From the NCBI RefSeq assembly GCF_000378045.1, contig NZ_KB899106.1:62001-126000 (forward strand): DNA of 64,000 nt, read 5' to 3'. The position numbers and the translations under genes are program-made. The stretch comes from Marinobacterium rhizophilum DSM 18822. GTDB lineage: Bacteria > Pseudomonadota > Gammaproteobacteria > Pseudomonadales > Balneatricaceae. Of the stretch, positions 28,385 through 36,822 are shown one piece after another (position 1 is the first letter of the stretch; each line of letters opens with the position of its first letter). The notes beneath the pieces are model-generated. The model searched no databases, was not told where the DNA came from, and worked only from the letters and a program-made list of their open reading frames with translations.

Positions 28385-28512
28385 TGAGGGCTAAAGCCCA
28401 CCTGCGCAACGCGAGCGCTCTCCCCCACAGGGCGCTCTCGCCGGGACTTTCGAGCCCCGGAGCACCTTCGGTGCCTTGGCCTGCGAGTACTTGATGTCTC
28501 GCAGGTCGAGGT
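28385..28512. other. Cluster of hairpins, possible structured RNA
   Basis: The 485 bp between creatininase and the ACT-protein gene have no good frame but contain a run of stem-loops: GGGCT/AGCCC (28388-28399), GCGAG-CGC against GCGCTCTCGC (28411-28440), CCGGG/CCCCGG (28441-28460), GCACC-TTC-GGTGC (28462-28474) and CCTGCGAG/CTCGCAGG (28480-28505). It does not match the glycine riboswitch consensus I know. Direction is undetermined; a leader for the gene at 28742 or a terminator array for creatininase are both possible. Confidence 0.4.
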
Positions 28513-28741
28513 CCGAATTTTCACCACAAAATCAAACTCTTGCACAAGAGCACTGATCCCCAACCAATAAACCGACAGTACAGTGCCCAACAGCAACGGC
28601 TGCGTTATCAAGACCAGCCCCGGACTGAACTTAAGGGCCAGTTCGCAGCAACGACTAAAACTTTAGTAGATTCGACTACCGAGTTCACAGGGCCCGCTCG
28701 CTTGCAGCGGTCCTCCCTGTTTGATAACGGATATTAAACCC

Positions 28742-29269
28742 ATGCATACCATCTGGCTGATTACCCTGGCAGGACCTGACTGCCCCGACATGCTGCACAA
28801 ATTCAGCGAAACCATTGCCCTGGGCGAGGGCGTGATACTGGACCGCCAGCTGGCAATCCTGGAGGGCAGAGTCAGCGGACTGATGAAGCTACAGCTGCAC
28901 GAGAGTTGCGCACACTGGGTATGGCAACGGCTGCAAAGCTTCAGCGCGCAGGGGTTGCATATCGTGACCCGCCAGGTGATTGAGGACCCCGCGCCTGTCG
29001 GACAGCAACTGTCGCTGGCCATTCGCGGCAACTTCCGGCTGGGCCTGGATCACGAAATTCGCCAGATTCTGGAAAGCCACGGCGCACTGATCGAACAGTA
29101 CAATCAGCATTTTATCGGTGCGCCCCTGCTCGGCGAACAGGGCTTTCATGCCCGTATAAGAGCGCGCCTGACGCGCCGGCTCTCACCTGACAACCTGACC
29201 CAGGCCCTTAATCGTCTGGCACAGGGTCTGGAGTTCGACATCAATACCGAGCACCTGTACCGCGCCTGA
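28742..29269 (+). CDS. ACT-domain protein, GcvR-like
   Basis: 175 residues with two tandem ACT-like domains: MHTIWLITLAGPDCPDMLHKF at the start and QLSLAIRGNFRLGLDHEIRQIL after residue 85. This double-ACT plan is that of GcvR, the accessory repressor of the glycine cleavage system, and of its relatives; the ligand is probably an amino acid. ATG at 28742 is preferred over a TTG 21 bp upstream. The creatinine route before it yields sarcosine and then glycine, so a glycine-related role is attractive but inferred. No glycine-cleavage genes are in the window. Confidence 0.7.
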   Translation: MHTIWLITLAGPDCPDMLHKFSETIALGEGVILDRQLAILEGRVSGLMKLQLHESCAHWVWQRLQSFSAQGLHIVTRQVIEDPAPVGQQLSLAIRGNFRLGLDHEIRQILESHGALIEQYNQHFIGAPLLGEQGFHARIRARLTRRLSPDNLTQALNRLAQGLEFDINTEHLYRA

Positions 29270-29286
29270 CGGCGGGCTGCAGGTTG

Positions 29287-30171
29287 TCAGATTCGCTTGG
29301 GCGGATGATACAACTGGCTCTGCTGCAATCCCTGGCGAAGGTGCTCCAGCAGACGTTTACCGGCCGCCGACAGGTTTGCCGCATCGTAGTTGAAACCGAT
29401 GGTGACATCCCCCAACGGAGGCAAGTGGCCAAGTACCTTGTCGGCCTTCAGCATGCCGGGCACCGTATTGTTGGCCAGCGCACTGATACCGAGCCCTGCC
29501 TCGATTGCCGACTGTATGCCCAGCAGACTAGAGGTGCAGTACAGAATGCGCCAGGCAATGCCGGCCTGGTTCAGCGCCTCGGTGACGTGATGGCGGTAAA
29601 CGCACCCTTTGGGATAGAGCACCAAAGGCACAGGCTCTGCTGGGTCGAGGTGAAAATCCGCGCCGCTAATCCAGGCCAGCGGCTCGACGATGGCATCATC
29701 GGCAAGAATCTCGGACGACGGATGCTCATCCATGCTCATCACCAGGTCGAAGGCGCCGCGCAGATAGTCCCGGCGCAAGTGTACGCTCAGGTCACTGCTG
29801 ACATCGAGCATCACATTGGGATAGGCGCGGGAAAACTTCGACAACAGCACCGGCAGGAAAGAGACTTCGAAATCGTTAGGAATCCCCAGCCGCACCGAGC
29901 CGCTCACAGCCGGGGTCATCACCCTCGACACGGCGGTATCGTTAAGATCCAGAATCTTGCGGGCATAGCCATAGAGCATCTGCCCTTCTTCCGTCAGGCG
30001 CAGCCCCTGGGCGCGATTGAACAACTGCACCGACACGAGCTCCTCAAGCCGCTTGACCTGCAGGCTGACCGCCGGCTGCGAACGCCCGAGCACCTCTCCC
30101 GCCTGGGTAAAGCCCCCCAGGTCATTGATGGTTACAAAGGTGCGCAGCAAATCCATTGGCAGGTTTTTCAT
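29287..30171 (-). CDS. LysR-type transcriptional regulator
   Basis: About 294 residues. The N-terminal winged helix (LLRTFVTINDLGGFTQAGEVLGRSQPAVSLQVKRLEELV) is intact, followed by a periplasmic-binding-like effector domain that ends in LEHLRQGL. ATG at 30171 is chosen; a GTG 12 bp upstream and a Met nine codons downstream are alternatives, and none has a strong ribosome site. The gene is convergent with the ACT-protein gene and on the same strand as tctCBA upstream of it. A target is not evident; the tct system already has its own two-component regulators. Confidence 0.85.
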   Translation of the reverse strand: MKNLPMDLLRTFVTINDLGGFTQAGEVLGRSQPAVSLQVKRLEELVSVQLFNRAQGLRLTEEGQMLYGYARKILDLNDTAVSRVMTPAVSGSVRLGIPNDFEVSFLPVLLSKFSRAYPNVMLDVSSDLSVHLRRDYLRGAFDLVMSMDEHPSSEILADDAIVEPLAWISGADFHLDPAEPVPLVLYPKGCVYRHHVTEALNQAGIAWRILYCTSSLLGIQSAIEAGLGISALANNTVPGMLKADKVLGHLPPLGDVTIGFNYDAANLSAAGKRLLEHLRQGLQQSQLYHPPKRI

Positions 30172-30357
30172 AGGTTTTGGCACCCGAGAAACAAGAATAC
30201 AGAGCCTTTCATGCTAGCGCAGGCCATTAAGGATATAAATACATTCCAACTCCTTATTGGATTAACAAATCTTTGGCTGATTCAACGGCCGCCTCCGCCC
30301 GCGGTAACGCTCAGACCATACTTGCGCAGGCGCCGAATCGGCCCCTAAATGGCCAAC

Positions 30358-30387
30358 GGGCCCTGGCAGATGCACTGCACAGGGCCC
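30358..30387. terminator. GC-rich hairpin downstream of tctA
   Basis: GGGCCCT (30358-30364) pairs with AGGGCCC (30381-30387) with no T tract. It lies 120 bp beyond the tctA stop in DNA with no gene, upstream of the LysR promoter region. Confidence 0.35.
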
Positions 30388-30510
30388 GCAATGAATGAAT
30401 GACGCAGGACAACCCGCAGCGTCGCGCCGAACCCTAATGGGCCGGCGCAACGTTGAGGTCGCACAGCGGGCAAAAGCTCTGCCAGGTGCAGGACCCGGCA
30501 GAATTGAAGC

Positions 30511-32046
30511 TCAGTCGTCTTCAGCGAGCGGCGCGCCGGTCACAACAGTACGGGGCCCCGATTTTTTGTACCAGCGCCACAGGCTCGGCACCAGCAGCGC
30601 GGCGGCCGTGGCACCCGCCAGGGTATAGGCCATCGGACCGTTGAACAGAATTCCCCAGTCACCGCCACTGATCGACAATGCACGGCGCAGGTTTTCTTCC
30701 AGCACTTCACCCAGCACCAGACCCAGAATCACCGGAGCCAGCGAAAAGTGCAGCTTGCGCAGCAGGAAACCAAAGACACCGAGTACAACCATAAAGAACA
30801 GGTCAAAACTGTCGCCATGGATTGAATAGATGCCCACGAAGGTCAGCATCACGATCACCGGTACCAGGTAAGCCTGGCGAATCGACAGCAGCCGAACGAA
30901 GAGGCCAATCATCGGCAAATTCATCACCAGCAGTGCAATATTGCCGATAAACATCGATGCAATCAGTCCCCAGGCAATCTCTGGCTGCTGTTCAAACAAC
31001 AGCGGTCCCGGCGTGATGTTGAACATCATCAGGGCACCCAGCAGTATCGCCGTTGTACCACTGCCCGGAATCCCGAGGGTCAGCATCGGCACCATGGAAC
31101 CGGCCGCCGATGCGTTATTGGCGGCTTCCGGTGCCGCCAGGCCACGGATATCACCTTTGCCGAACTGCTCATCGTCACCTTCGGCAATGCGCTTTTCGGT
31201 ACCATAAGCCACCGCGCTGGCAATCGATGCGCCGGTCCCCGGCAGAACACCAATCAGAAAGCCAATGACCGTGGAGCGCAGCACCACCCACTTGACCGCC
31301 AAGAGATCGGCAACGCTGACAAAACTCTTGCCCACGGGGGTAATGACAAAATCATTGCGCGCCCACTGTTCCAGCAGGGCCAGTACTTCGCTGATGGCAA
31401 ACAACCCGATCACCACCACCAGAAAATCCACGCCATCGAAGAAGTTGGGAATGCCCAGGGTAAAGCGCAGCACACCGGTACCGGAGTCGACGCCTACAGT
31501 CGCCAGCAGCAGGCCAATCATGACACCCACCATGGTTTTCACCGGGCGACTGCCCACCATCGTCGCCAGACAGGTAAAGGCAAACACCATCAGCCAAACA
31601 TATTCAGTCGGCCCGAACTGTATGGCGAACTGACTAAGTAAGGGCGCCGAGACGACCATCATCAGCAACGCCCCCATGCTGCCGGCAAAGGATGAAACCG
31701 CCGACAGCGCCAGGGCACGGCCGCCTTCACCGCGCTTGGACATCGGATAGCCATCAAGAGTTGTCATAATGGCACCGGCATCGCCGGGTACATTCAGCAG
31801 AATGCTTGAGATCCGGCCGCCGTATTCGGCACCGTAATACACCCCGGCCAGCAGTATGAGCGCGGACTCCGGTGGAAAGCCCATCGCGTAGGCCAGCGGC
31901 AGCAGGATCGCAACGCCATTAATCGGACCTATACCCGGCAGGGAACCGATCAGAGTACCAACGAAGCAGCCCACCAGCACGAGCATCAGATTCAGGGGCG
32001 CCAGGGCGACCGAAAAACCGGTCGCCAGAAAATTCAGTGTTTCCAT
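30511..32046 (-). CDS. tctA: Tripartite tricarboxylate transporter, large permease TctA
   Basis: 511 residues with about 10-12 helices. The TctA signature motifs are clear: GSLPGIGPINGVAILLPLAY near the start and GVLPGTGASIASAVAYGTEK in the middle, each a re-entrant substrate loop, with the GIPGSGTTAILLGAL motif between them. It works with TctB in the inner membrane and the periplasmic TctC to take up carboxylates using the ion gradient. It follows tctB by three bases. The substrate is unknown; citrate is only the family's founding example. Confidence 0.95.
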   Translation of the reverse strand: METLNFLATGFSVALAPLNLMLVLVGCFVGTLIGSLPGIGPINGVAILLPLAYAMGFPPESALILLAGVYYGAEYGGRISSILLNVPGDAGAIMTTLDGYPMSKRGEGGRALALSAVSSFAGSMGALLMMVVSAPLLSQFAIQFGPTEYVWLMVFAFTCLATMVGSRPVKTMVGVMIGLLLATVGVDSGTGVLRFTLGIPNFFDGVDFLVVVIGLFAISEVLALLEQWARNDFVITPVGKSFVSVADLLAVKWVVLRSTVIGFLIGVLPGTGASIASAVAYGTEKRIAEGDDEQFGKGDIRGLAAPEAANNASAAGSMVPMLTLGIPGSGTTAILLGALMMFNITPGPLLFEQQPEIAWGLIASMFIGNIALLVMNLPMIGLFVRLLSIRQAYLVPVIVMLTFVGIYSIHGDSFDLFFMVVLGVFGFLLRKLHFSLAPVILGLVLGEVLEENLRRALSISGGDWGILFNGPMAYTLAGATAAALLVPSLWRWYKKSGPRTVVTGAPLAEDD

Positions 32047-32049
32047 TGG

Positions 32050-32484
32050 TTAACCTCCAATCAGAACGCCGGCGGGAACATTAAGCTGCAGCAGTTCCTT
32101 GAGCAGGAAGTAGCTGCTCAGACTCATCACCAGCGCATAGCTCCCGGCGCGTAGCGGCGTTTCGCCGAACAGCCAGCTGAACAGGGAACCCACCACAAAG
32201 GTGGCAATAATAAAGCCGACGGGTTCGAACAGCACGGCATAGGTCACCATCAGACAGAGTCCAGCCGCCAGCTTTGCCAACACCGCAGCGTTGGGATGCC
32301 AGTCATTCTTGCCTGGGCGATACATCAGCCAACAGGCGGCAATGGCCAGCAACGCGGCGAGTATCACAGGGAAGGCCTTCGGCCCCAGGGGTTCGTACTG
32401 AAAGGGTACGTCCAGGCTGAGCGCTGCCCAGGCGACAAGCCCGGACAGCAGCAGCAAGGCGCCCGCTAAAATGCGGTCATACAT
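32050..32484 (-). CDS. tctB: Tripartite tricarboxylate transporter, small permease TctB
   Basis: 144 residues with four hydrophobic helices (starting ILAGALLLLSGLVAWAALSL and ending ALVMSLSSYFLLKELL), the length and pattern of TctB. The motif FQYEPLGPKAFPVILAALL is characteristic. It lies between tctC (9 bp upstream) and tctA (3 bp downstream) in one operon. The small subunit is poorly conserved, so the call rests partly on the flanking genes. Confidence 0.9.
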   Translation of the reverse strand: MYDRILAGALLLLSGLVAWAALSLDVPFQYEPLGPKAFPVILAALLAIAACWLMYRPGKNDWHPNAAVLAKLAAGLCLMVTYAVLFEPVGFIIATFVVGSLFSWLFGETPLRAGSYALVMSLSSYFLLKELLQLNVPAGVLIGG

Positions 32485-32493
32485 GCTTCAACC

Positions 32494-33474
32494 TCACTGA
32501 ATCAGGCCGGCTTCACGGGCCAGATTGCGCATATAACCCACCCGCTCGCGGACATAACTGTCAAGCTCGGCACCCTGCATCTTGAACGGCATCAGCCCCT
32601 TGTCGGCCACGGTCGCCATGAAGGCTTCGCTTTCATACGCCTTGCTGAACTGGTCAGCCCAATATTGATAGGCTTCGTCGGACACCTTTGGCCCCAGGTA
32701 AAAGCCGCGCAAGATCGTCCACTGCGCATCGATGCCCTGCTCCAGGGCCGTCGGGATGTTGGCAAATTCGCCCTCCAGGCGCTCCGGTGACATGACCGCC
32801 AGCACCCTCACCTTGCCGGCCTCAAGCTGGCCTTGCATCTCGCCGGCATCCCCCGGATACACCTGTATATGCCCGCCCATCAATGCGGCCAGCGCTTCAC
32901 CGCCACCTTCATAGGCCACGTAGCGCATTGATTTGGGATCCACGGCCGAGGACTTCATCAGGATTGCCGCTTTCATCCAGTCCTGGCTGCCCACACCGCC
33001 GCCGGCACCGACAACAAACTTGGTCGGATCTTTCTTGATATCCGCAACCAGCTCTGCCAGCGTGTTCCACGGAGCGTCTGCCTTCACCATGATGGCGCCG
33101 TAATCGACCCCGGCGGCACCGACCCAGCGCGCATTGCTTTCATCAAGATCCTTGCCGAACTTGCCCTGGGCGAGGTTCAGCAACGAACCCGAGCTGAACG
33201 CCACCAGCGCATTTCCGTCATCGGGACGCACGCCGTTGATGTGGTTATACGCCACGGCACCGACACCGCCTGGCATAAAGGTGACCGCCATCGGTGTCTT
33301 CAGGAGACCCGCTTCGGCAAAGCCATTCGATACAATACGGCAGGTCAGGTCGAAGCCGCCGCCGGGCTTGGCCGGAGCGATACACTCGGGCTTGGACGGT
33401 TCGAACGCCATCGCGTTCATGGCCAGTGTCAGGCCACCGGTCAGCATCAAGGCAGCAATGTTTAACTTCATCAT
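32494..33474 (-). CDS. tctC: Tripartite tricarboxylate transporter, substrate-binding TctC
   Basis: 326 residues with a signal peptide (MMKLNIAALMLTGGLTLAMNAMAF). It is a Bug/TctC-type periplasmic receptor. The first binding loop is ECIAPAKPGGGFDLTCR, followed by MPGGVGAVAYNHI and a second PGDAGEM stretch; a Cys pair (C31, C45 region) could form a disulfide. GGAG lies four bases before the first ATG. The gene is divergent from tctD over 145 bp, so tctDE should control it in response to the ligand. Confidence 0.94.
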   Translation of the reverse strand: MMKLNIAALMLTGGLTLAMNAMAFEPSKPECIAPAKPGGGFDLTCRIVSNGFAEAGLLKTPMAVTFMPGGVGAVAYNHINGVRPDDGNALVAFSSGSLLNLAQGKFGKDLDESNARWVGAAGVDYGAIMVKADAPWNTLAELVADIKKDPTKFVVGAGGGVGSQDWMKAAILMKSSAVDPKSMRYVAYEGGGEALAALMGGHIQVYPGDAGEMQGQLEAGKVRVLAVMSPERLEGEFANIPTALEQGIDAQWTILRGFYLGPKVSDEAYQYWADQFSKAYESEAFMATVADKGLMPFKMQGAELDSYVRERVGYMRNLAREAGLIQ

Positions 33475-33619
33475 ATTTCTCCGCTTATATTTTTTATCGC
33501 CCGGGAACCTGTCCAGGGCAGCGGAGCCATACTAGGCCTCCAAACTGACACCAGCCTGACAGACGCGCACAATTTCAATCTTTGCCAGACAACGCCGTTT
33601 CAGGGACAATCGCCCACAT

Positions 33620-34288
33620 ATGCGCATGCTACTCATAGAAGACAACGACACCCTCGCCGACGCCTGCCGCGAGTATTTCTGCAACCTGGGCCATCCGCTG
33701 GACTGGGCAGGTTCTGTCGAACAGGCGGAGCGCAACCTGTCGTTCGATGATTTCGACCTGCTGATTCTGGACATCAACCTGCCGGGGCGCAGCGGATACC
33801 AGTTACTGCAGAGCCTGAGGTCCCAGGGCAAAAGGATTCCGGTGCTCGTGCTGACGGCCCGGGCTGAGGTGGACGACCGTGTCAGTGCGCTGGATCTCGG
33901 TGCCGATGACTACCTGGTCAAGCCGTTCGATTTTCGAGAACTCGCAGCCCGCTGCAGGGCCCTGCTCAGACGCGAACGCGGCGACGCCAGCAACCAGATC
34001 CAGTGCGGCAATCTCACCTACGACCTGGCCGCCCAAAGCGCGCAGATCAACGGCCAGCCCATCGACCTGCGTCCGCGGGAAATACAACTGCTTGAGCTGT
34101 TTCTGAAAAACCTGGACCGGGTCCTGACCAAGGACGATATCGCCAACCGGCTTTATACCTTCAACGAAGCCTATACCCCCAATGCGATCGAGCAGGCCCT
34201 GACCCGCCTGCGCAAGCAGCTGGCCGATTCCACCCTGATCATCAAGACCATTCGCGGCCTGGGGTATCTCGCCCATGTCAACGACTGA
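33620..34288 (+). CDS. tctD: OmpR-family response regulator TctD
   Basis: 222 residues. The receiver domain has the phospho-Asp in LLILDINLPGRSG (about residue 51), acidic pocket EDND near residue 8 and Lys in DDYLVKPFDF. A winged-helix DNA-binding domain follows (LRPREIQLLELFLKN, NAIEQALTRLRKQL, IKTIRGLGYL). It is divergent from tctC and overlaps tctE by 14 bp, so the pair is co-translated. Expected to activate tctCBA when TctE senses carboxylate. Confidence 0.94.
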   Translation: MRMLLIEDNDTLADACREYFCNLGHPLDWAGSVEQAERNLSFDDFDLLILDINLPGRSGYQLLQSLRSQGKRIPVLVLTARAEVDDRVSALDLGADDYLVKPFDFRELAARCRALLRRERGDASNQIQCGNLTYDLAAQSAQINGQPIDLRPREIQLLELFLKNLDRVLTKDDIANRLYTFNEAYTPNAIEQALTRLRKQLADSTLIIKTIRGLGYLAHVND

Positions 34289-35663
34289 GCCGGAATATTC
34301 ACTGCGTCGACGCCTGGTAACGCGCACGGCTGTACTGCTGACGGTGGTATTCCTGATGCTCAGTTACGGCGTCTGGCATTATGCTCGCCAAGCCGCGAAC
34401 TATTCGTACGACCGCCTGCTGAACAGCGCCAGCCTGTCGATCATGGAAGGAGTCTTCGTGCGCAACGGCGAGCCCGATCTGGACCTGCCCTACGCCGCCA
34501 TGGAAATGATGCAGCTGGCACCGAGTGACAAAGTCTTTTACCAGGTGACTGATCAGGCCGGCATGCTCATTACGGGTTATTCGGATTTGCCCCGGCCGCC
34601 CGACTTTGCCCCCTCCGAAAAGCCCCACTTTTACAACGCCCGCTACAACGGTGAAGCCCTGCGCCTTGTCATGCAGAGCAAACGCCTCACCGAAGCCGGC
34701 GTTTCCGGCTGGGTTCATGTCACTCTGGCCCAAACCCGGAACGCCCGACAGGAACTGTTGGCCGACATTCTTTACAAGGCGCTGCTGACCCTGATTGGCG
34801 TCATGCTGCTTACCCTTGTGATCGTCTGGCTCGGCATTAATCGCGCGCTGCAGCCGTTAAGCCTTATTTCACGCACCCTGCGGCGGCGCCGCCCCTCCGA
34901 TACGAGCCGGCTCAGTGCAACCCCGATCCAGGAGGTCGCCCCGCTGGTCGAAGCGATCAACAGCTACCAGCAGCAGTTACTGCACAACCTCGACACCATG
35001 AAAGTATTCATTGCCGACGCCAGCCACCAGATCCGTACCGCCCTGAGCGCCACTCAGGCACAACTCGATATCGCCGCCCAAGTCGCCGACCCGGCTACAC
35101 TGCCACACAGGCTTGAAACGATTCGGCGGGAACACCTGCGCCTTACCCGCCTGACCAACCAGCTGCTGGCCCACGCCATGGTGGTACATCGTGGCGACAC
35201 CCAGCAGCTGGCGCCCATCGATATTGATGCCCTGCTCAAACAGATTCTCACTGAATGTGTTCGCGACCATGCCCATTCGGATATCGAGTTTGGCTACCAC
35301 TGCACCAGCACACAGACGCGAGTGCCGGCCGACAGCGTCAGCCTGCGCGAAGCCATCCGCAATCTGCTCGACAATGCCGTGCGCTATGGCCCCAGCAACA
35401 ACCTGATCAGCCTGGCGCTGGAGCCTGCACCCAACGCGGGACTCGATATTATCGTCGATGACAGTGGCCCCGGAATTCCTCCCCATCTGCGTCGCCAGGC
35501 CCTGCAGCGTTTCAGCCGGCTAGCCTCGACGAAGGAAGGATCCGGCCTGGGCCTGGCCATCGTAGACGCCGTGGCCCAGGCCCATGGCGGCGAGCTGTTC
35601 ATCGAAAGCAGCCCGGCGGGCGGGCTCAGAATCAGGCTGCGCCTGCCTGGACAATCCACATGA
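34275..35663 (+). CDS. tctE: Sensor histidine kinase TctE
   Basis: 462 residues. A helix at residues 14-34, a periplasmic sensor of about 140 residues and a second helix (LLTLIGVMLLTLVIVWLGI) precede a short HAMP-like linker. The phospho-His lies in IADASHQIRTALSATQ; the usual Pro after RT is Ala here. The ATPase domain has NLLDNAVRYG, DDSGPGIPP and GSGLGLAIVDAV. Its start overlaps tctD, and its stop overlaps the downstream binding-protein start (ATGA). The Ala for Pro in the H box may alter phosphatase or kinase balance but does not remove catalysis. Confidence 0.93.
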   Translation: MSTTEPEYSLRRRLVTRTAVLLTVVFLMLSYGVWHYARQAANYSYDRLLNSASLSIMEGVFVRNGEPDLDLPYAAMEMMQLAPSDKVFYQVTDQAGMLITGYSDLPRPPDFAPSEKPHFYNARYNGEALRLVMQSKRLTEAGVSGWVHVTLAQTRNARQELLADILYKALLTLIGVMLLTLVIVWLGINRALQPLSLISRTLRRRRPSDTSRLSATPIQEVAPLVEAINSYQQQLLHNLDTMKVFIADASHQIRTALSATQAQLDIAAQVADPATLPHRLETIRREHLRLTRLTNQLLAHAMVVHRGDTQQLAPIDIDALLKQILTECVRDHAHSDIEFGYHCTSTQTRVPADSVSLREAIRNLLDNAVRYGPSNNLISLALEPAPNAGLDIIVDDSGPGIPPHLRRQALQRFSRLASTKEGSGLGLAIVDAVAQAHGGELFIESSPAGGLRIRLRLPGQST

Positions 35664-36762
35664 AAACACTCCTGCTTGGCCTTGCATCCCTGGCGCTGCT
35701 GGGTGCGCTTGTGCTTGGTCTATGGAAGCTCAATGGCAGCGGCCCTGAAAGCGACCTGACAACGGGCGAACGACAGTCGCTGTTAATCTACAGCGCCACC
35801 GATCGCACCGCCATCGCCCCGCTACTGGACGCATTTCAGGCCCGCCATCCCGCTGTCACCCTGGACTACCGGGAATTCAACACGATGGAGCTTGACCAGA
35901 AAATGCGCCAGCTTTCCGGCGACGAGTTCCCTGACCTGGTCATCAGTTCCGCCATGGACCTGCAGATACGGCTGGTCAATGACGGCTTTGCCCAGGCCTT
36001 TGAGAATCCGGTACTGAATGAACTGCCCGGCTGGGCGAACTGGCGTAACGAAGCCTTTGGCTTCAGTTATGAACCCATCGTGTTTGTCTACAACAAGGCG
36101 GCGTTCAACGGCAGAGACCTGCCCAGAACCCATGAGGACCTGGCCACTGCGCTGCGCAGTGACGGGCCTTTTTCCAGCACAGGGTCGGTTCCTACGATGT
36201 CCGCACATCCGGAGTTGGCTACCTGGTGGCATCACAGGATGAAGTCACCTCGAGCCTCAGTGGCCGGCTGCAGGAAAGCCTTGGGCGTGCCTTCACCCAG
36301 GTCTACTGTTGCACCGCCCAGATCCTGGACGCCATTAGCTCCGGTGAACTGGTGCTGGGTTACAACATGCTGGGCTCCTATGCGCTGGCCCGCGCCTACG
36401 CCGATCCACGCCTCGGCGTGATCGTGCCGCAGGATTATGCGCTGGTCGTCAGCCGCGTCGCCTTTATCCCCGAACAGGCGCCCAACCCGTCAGGCGCCAA
36501 GGCGCTGCTGCACTATATGCTGTCCCTCGAGGGACAGCAGGTGATTGCCCAGCATGGCGCCCTGGTCGCCATCCATCCCCAGGCCACCGGCCCCTACTCG
36601 GTCACCGCAGTGCAACAGCAGCAGACGGTAAGACAGCAGACACTCAACTTTCACCCCATTGCGCTGGGGCCTGCGCTGATGGTGTATCTTGATCAGTCAA
36701 AACGACGTCGTTTCGTGAATGAATGGCAAAATGCGCTACTGTATGACCCGATCGTTCCCTGA
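35660..36762 (+). pseudogene. Periplasmic substrate-binding protein with frameshift
   Basis: An extracellular solute-binding protein like those often linked to tctDE. The N-terminal part has a signal anchor and LIYSATDRTAIAPLLDAF. The frame is right up to DGPF near 36168; the run of five T at 36169-36173 should be six, since adding one base restores FFQHRVGSYDVRTSGVGYLVASQDEV and continues to the normal end NEWQNALLYDPIVP. The two halves are therefore one gene of about 368 codons in two frames. The cause may be a real deletion, slippage in a homopolymer or a sequencing error. It probably helped TctE sense or bind the ligand. Confidence 0.85.
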
Positions 36763-36822
36763 CCGGCCGCCGTGCCGGCACCCACCGCCGCTTCTTAACG
36801 CTGGTACCGCTGAATCCTCTTT

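Noticed and set aside
28257..28741. Glycine riboswitch before the ACT-domain gene
   Set aside because: The conserved glycine-aptamer core segments are not present in either direction, although the region is rich in hairpins.
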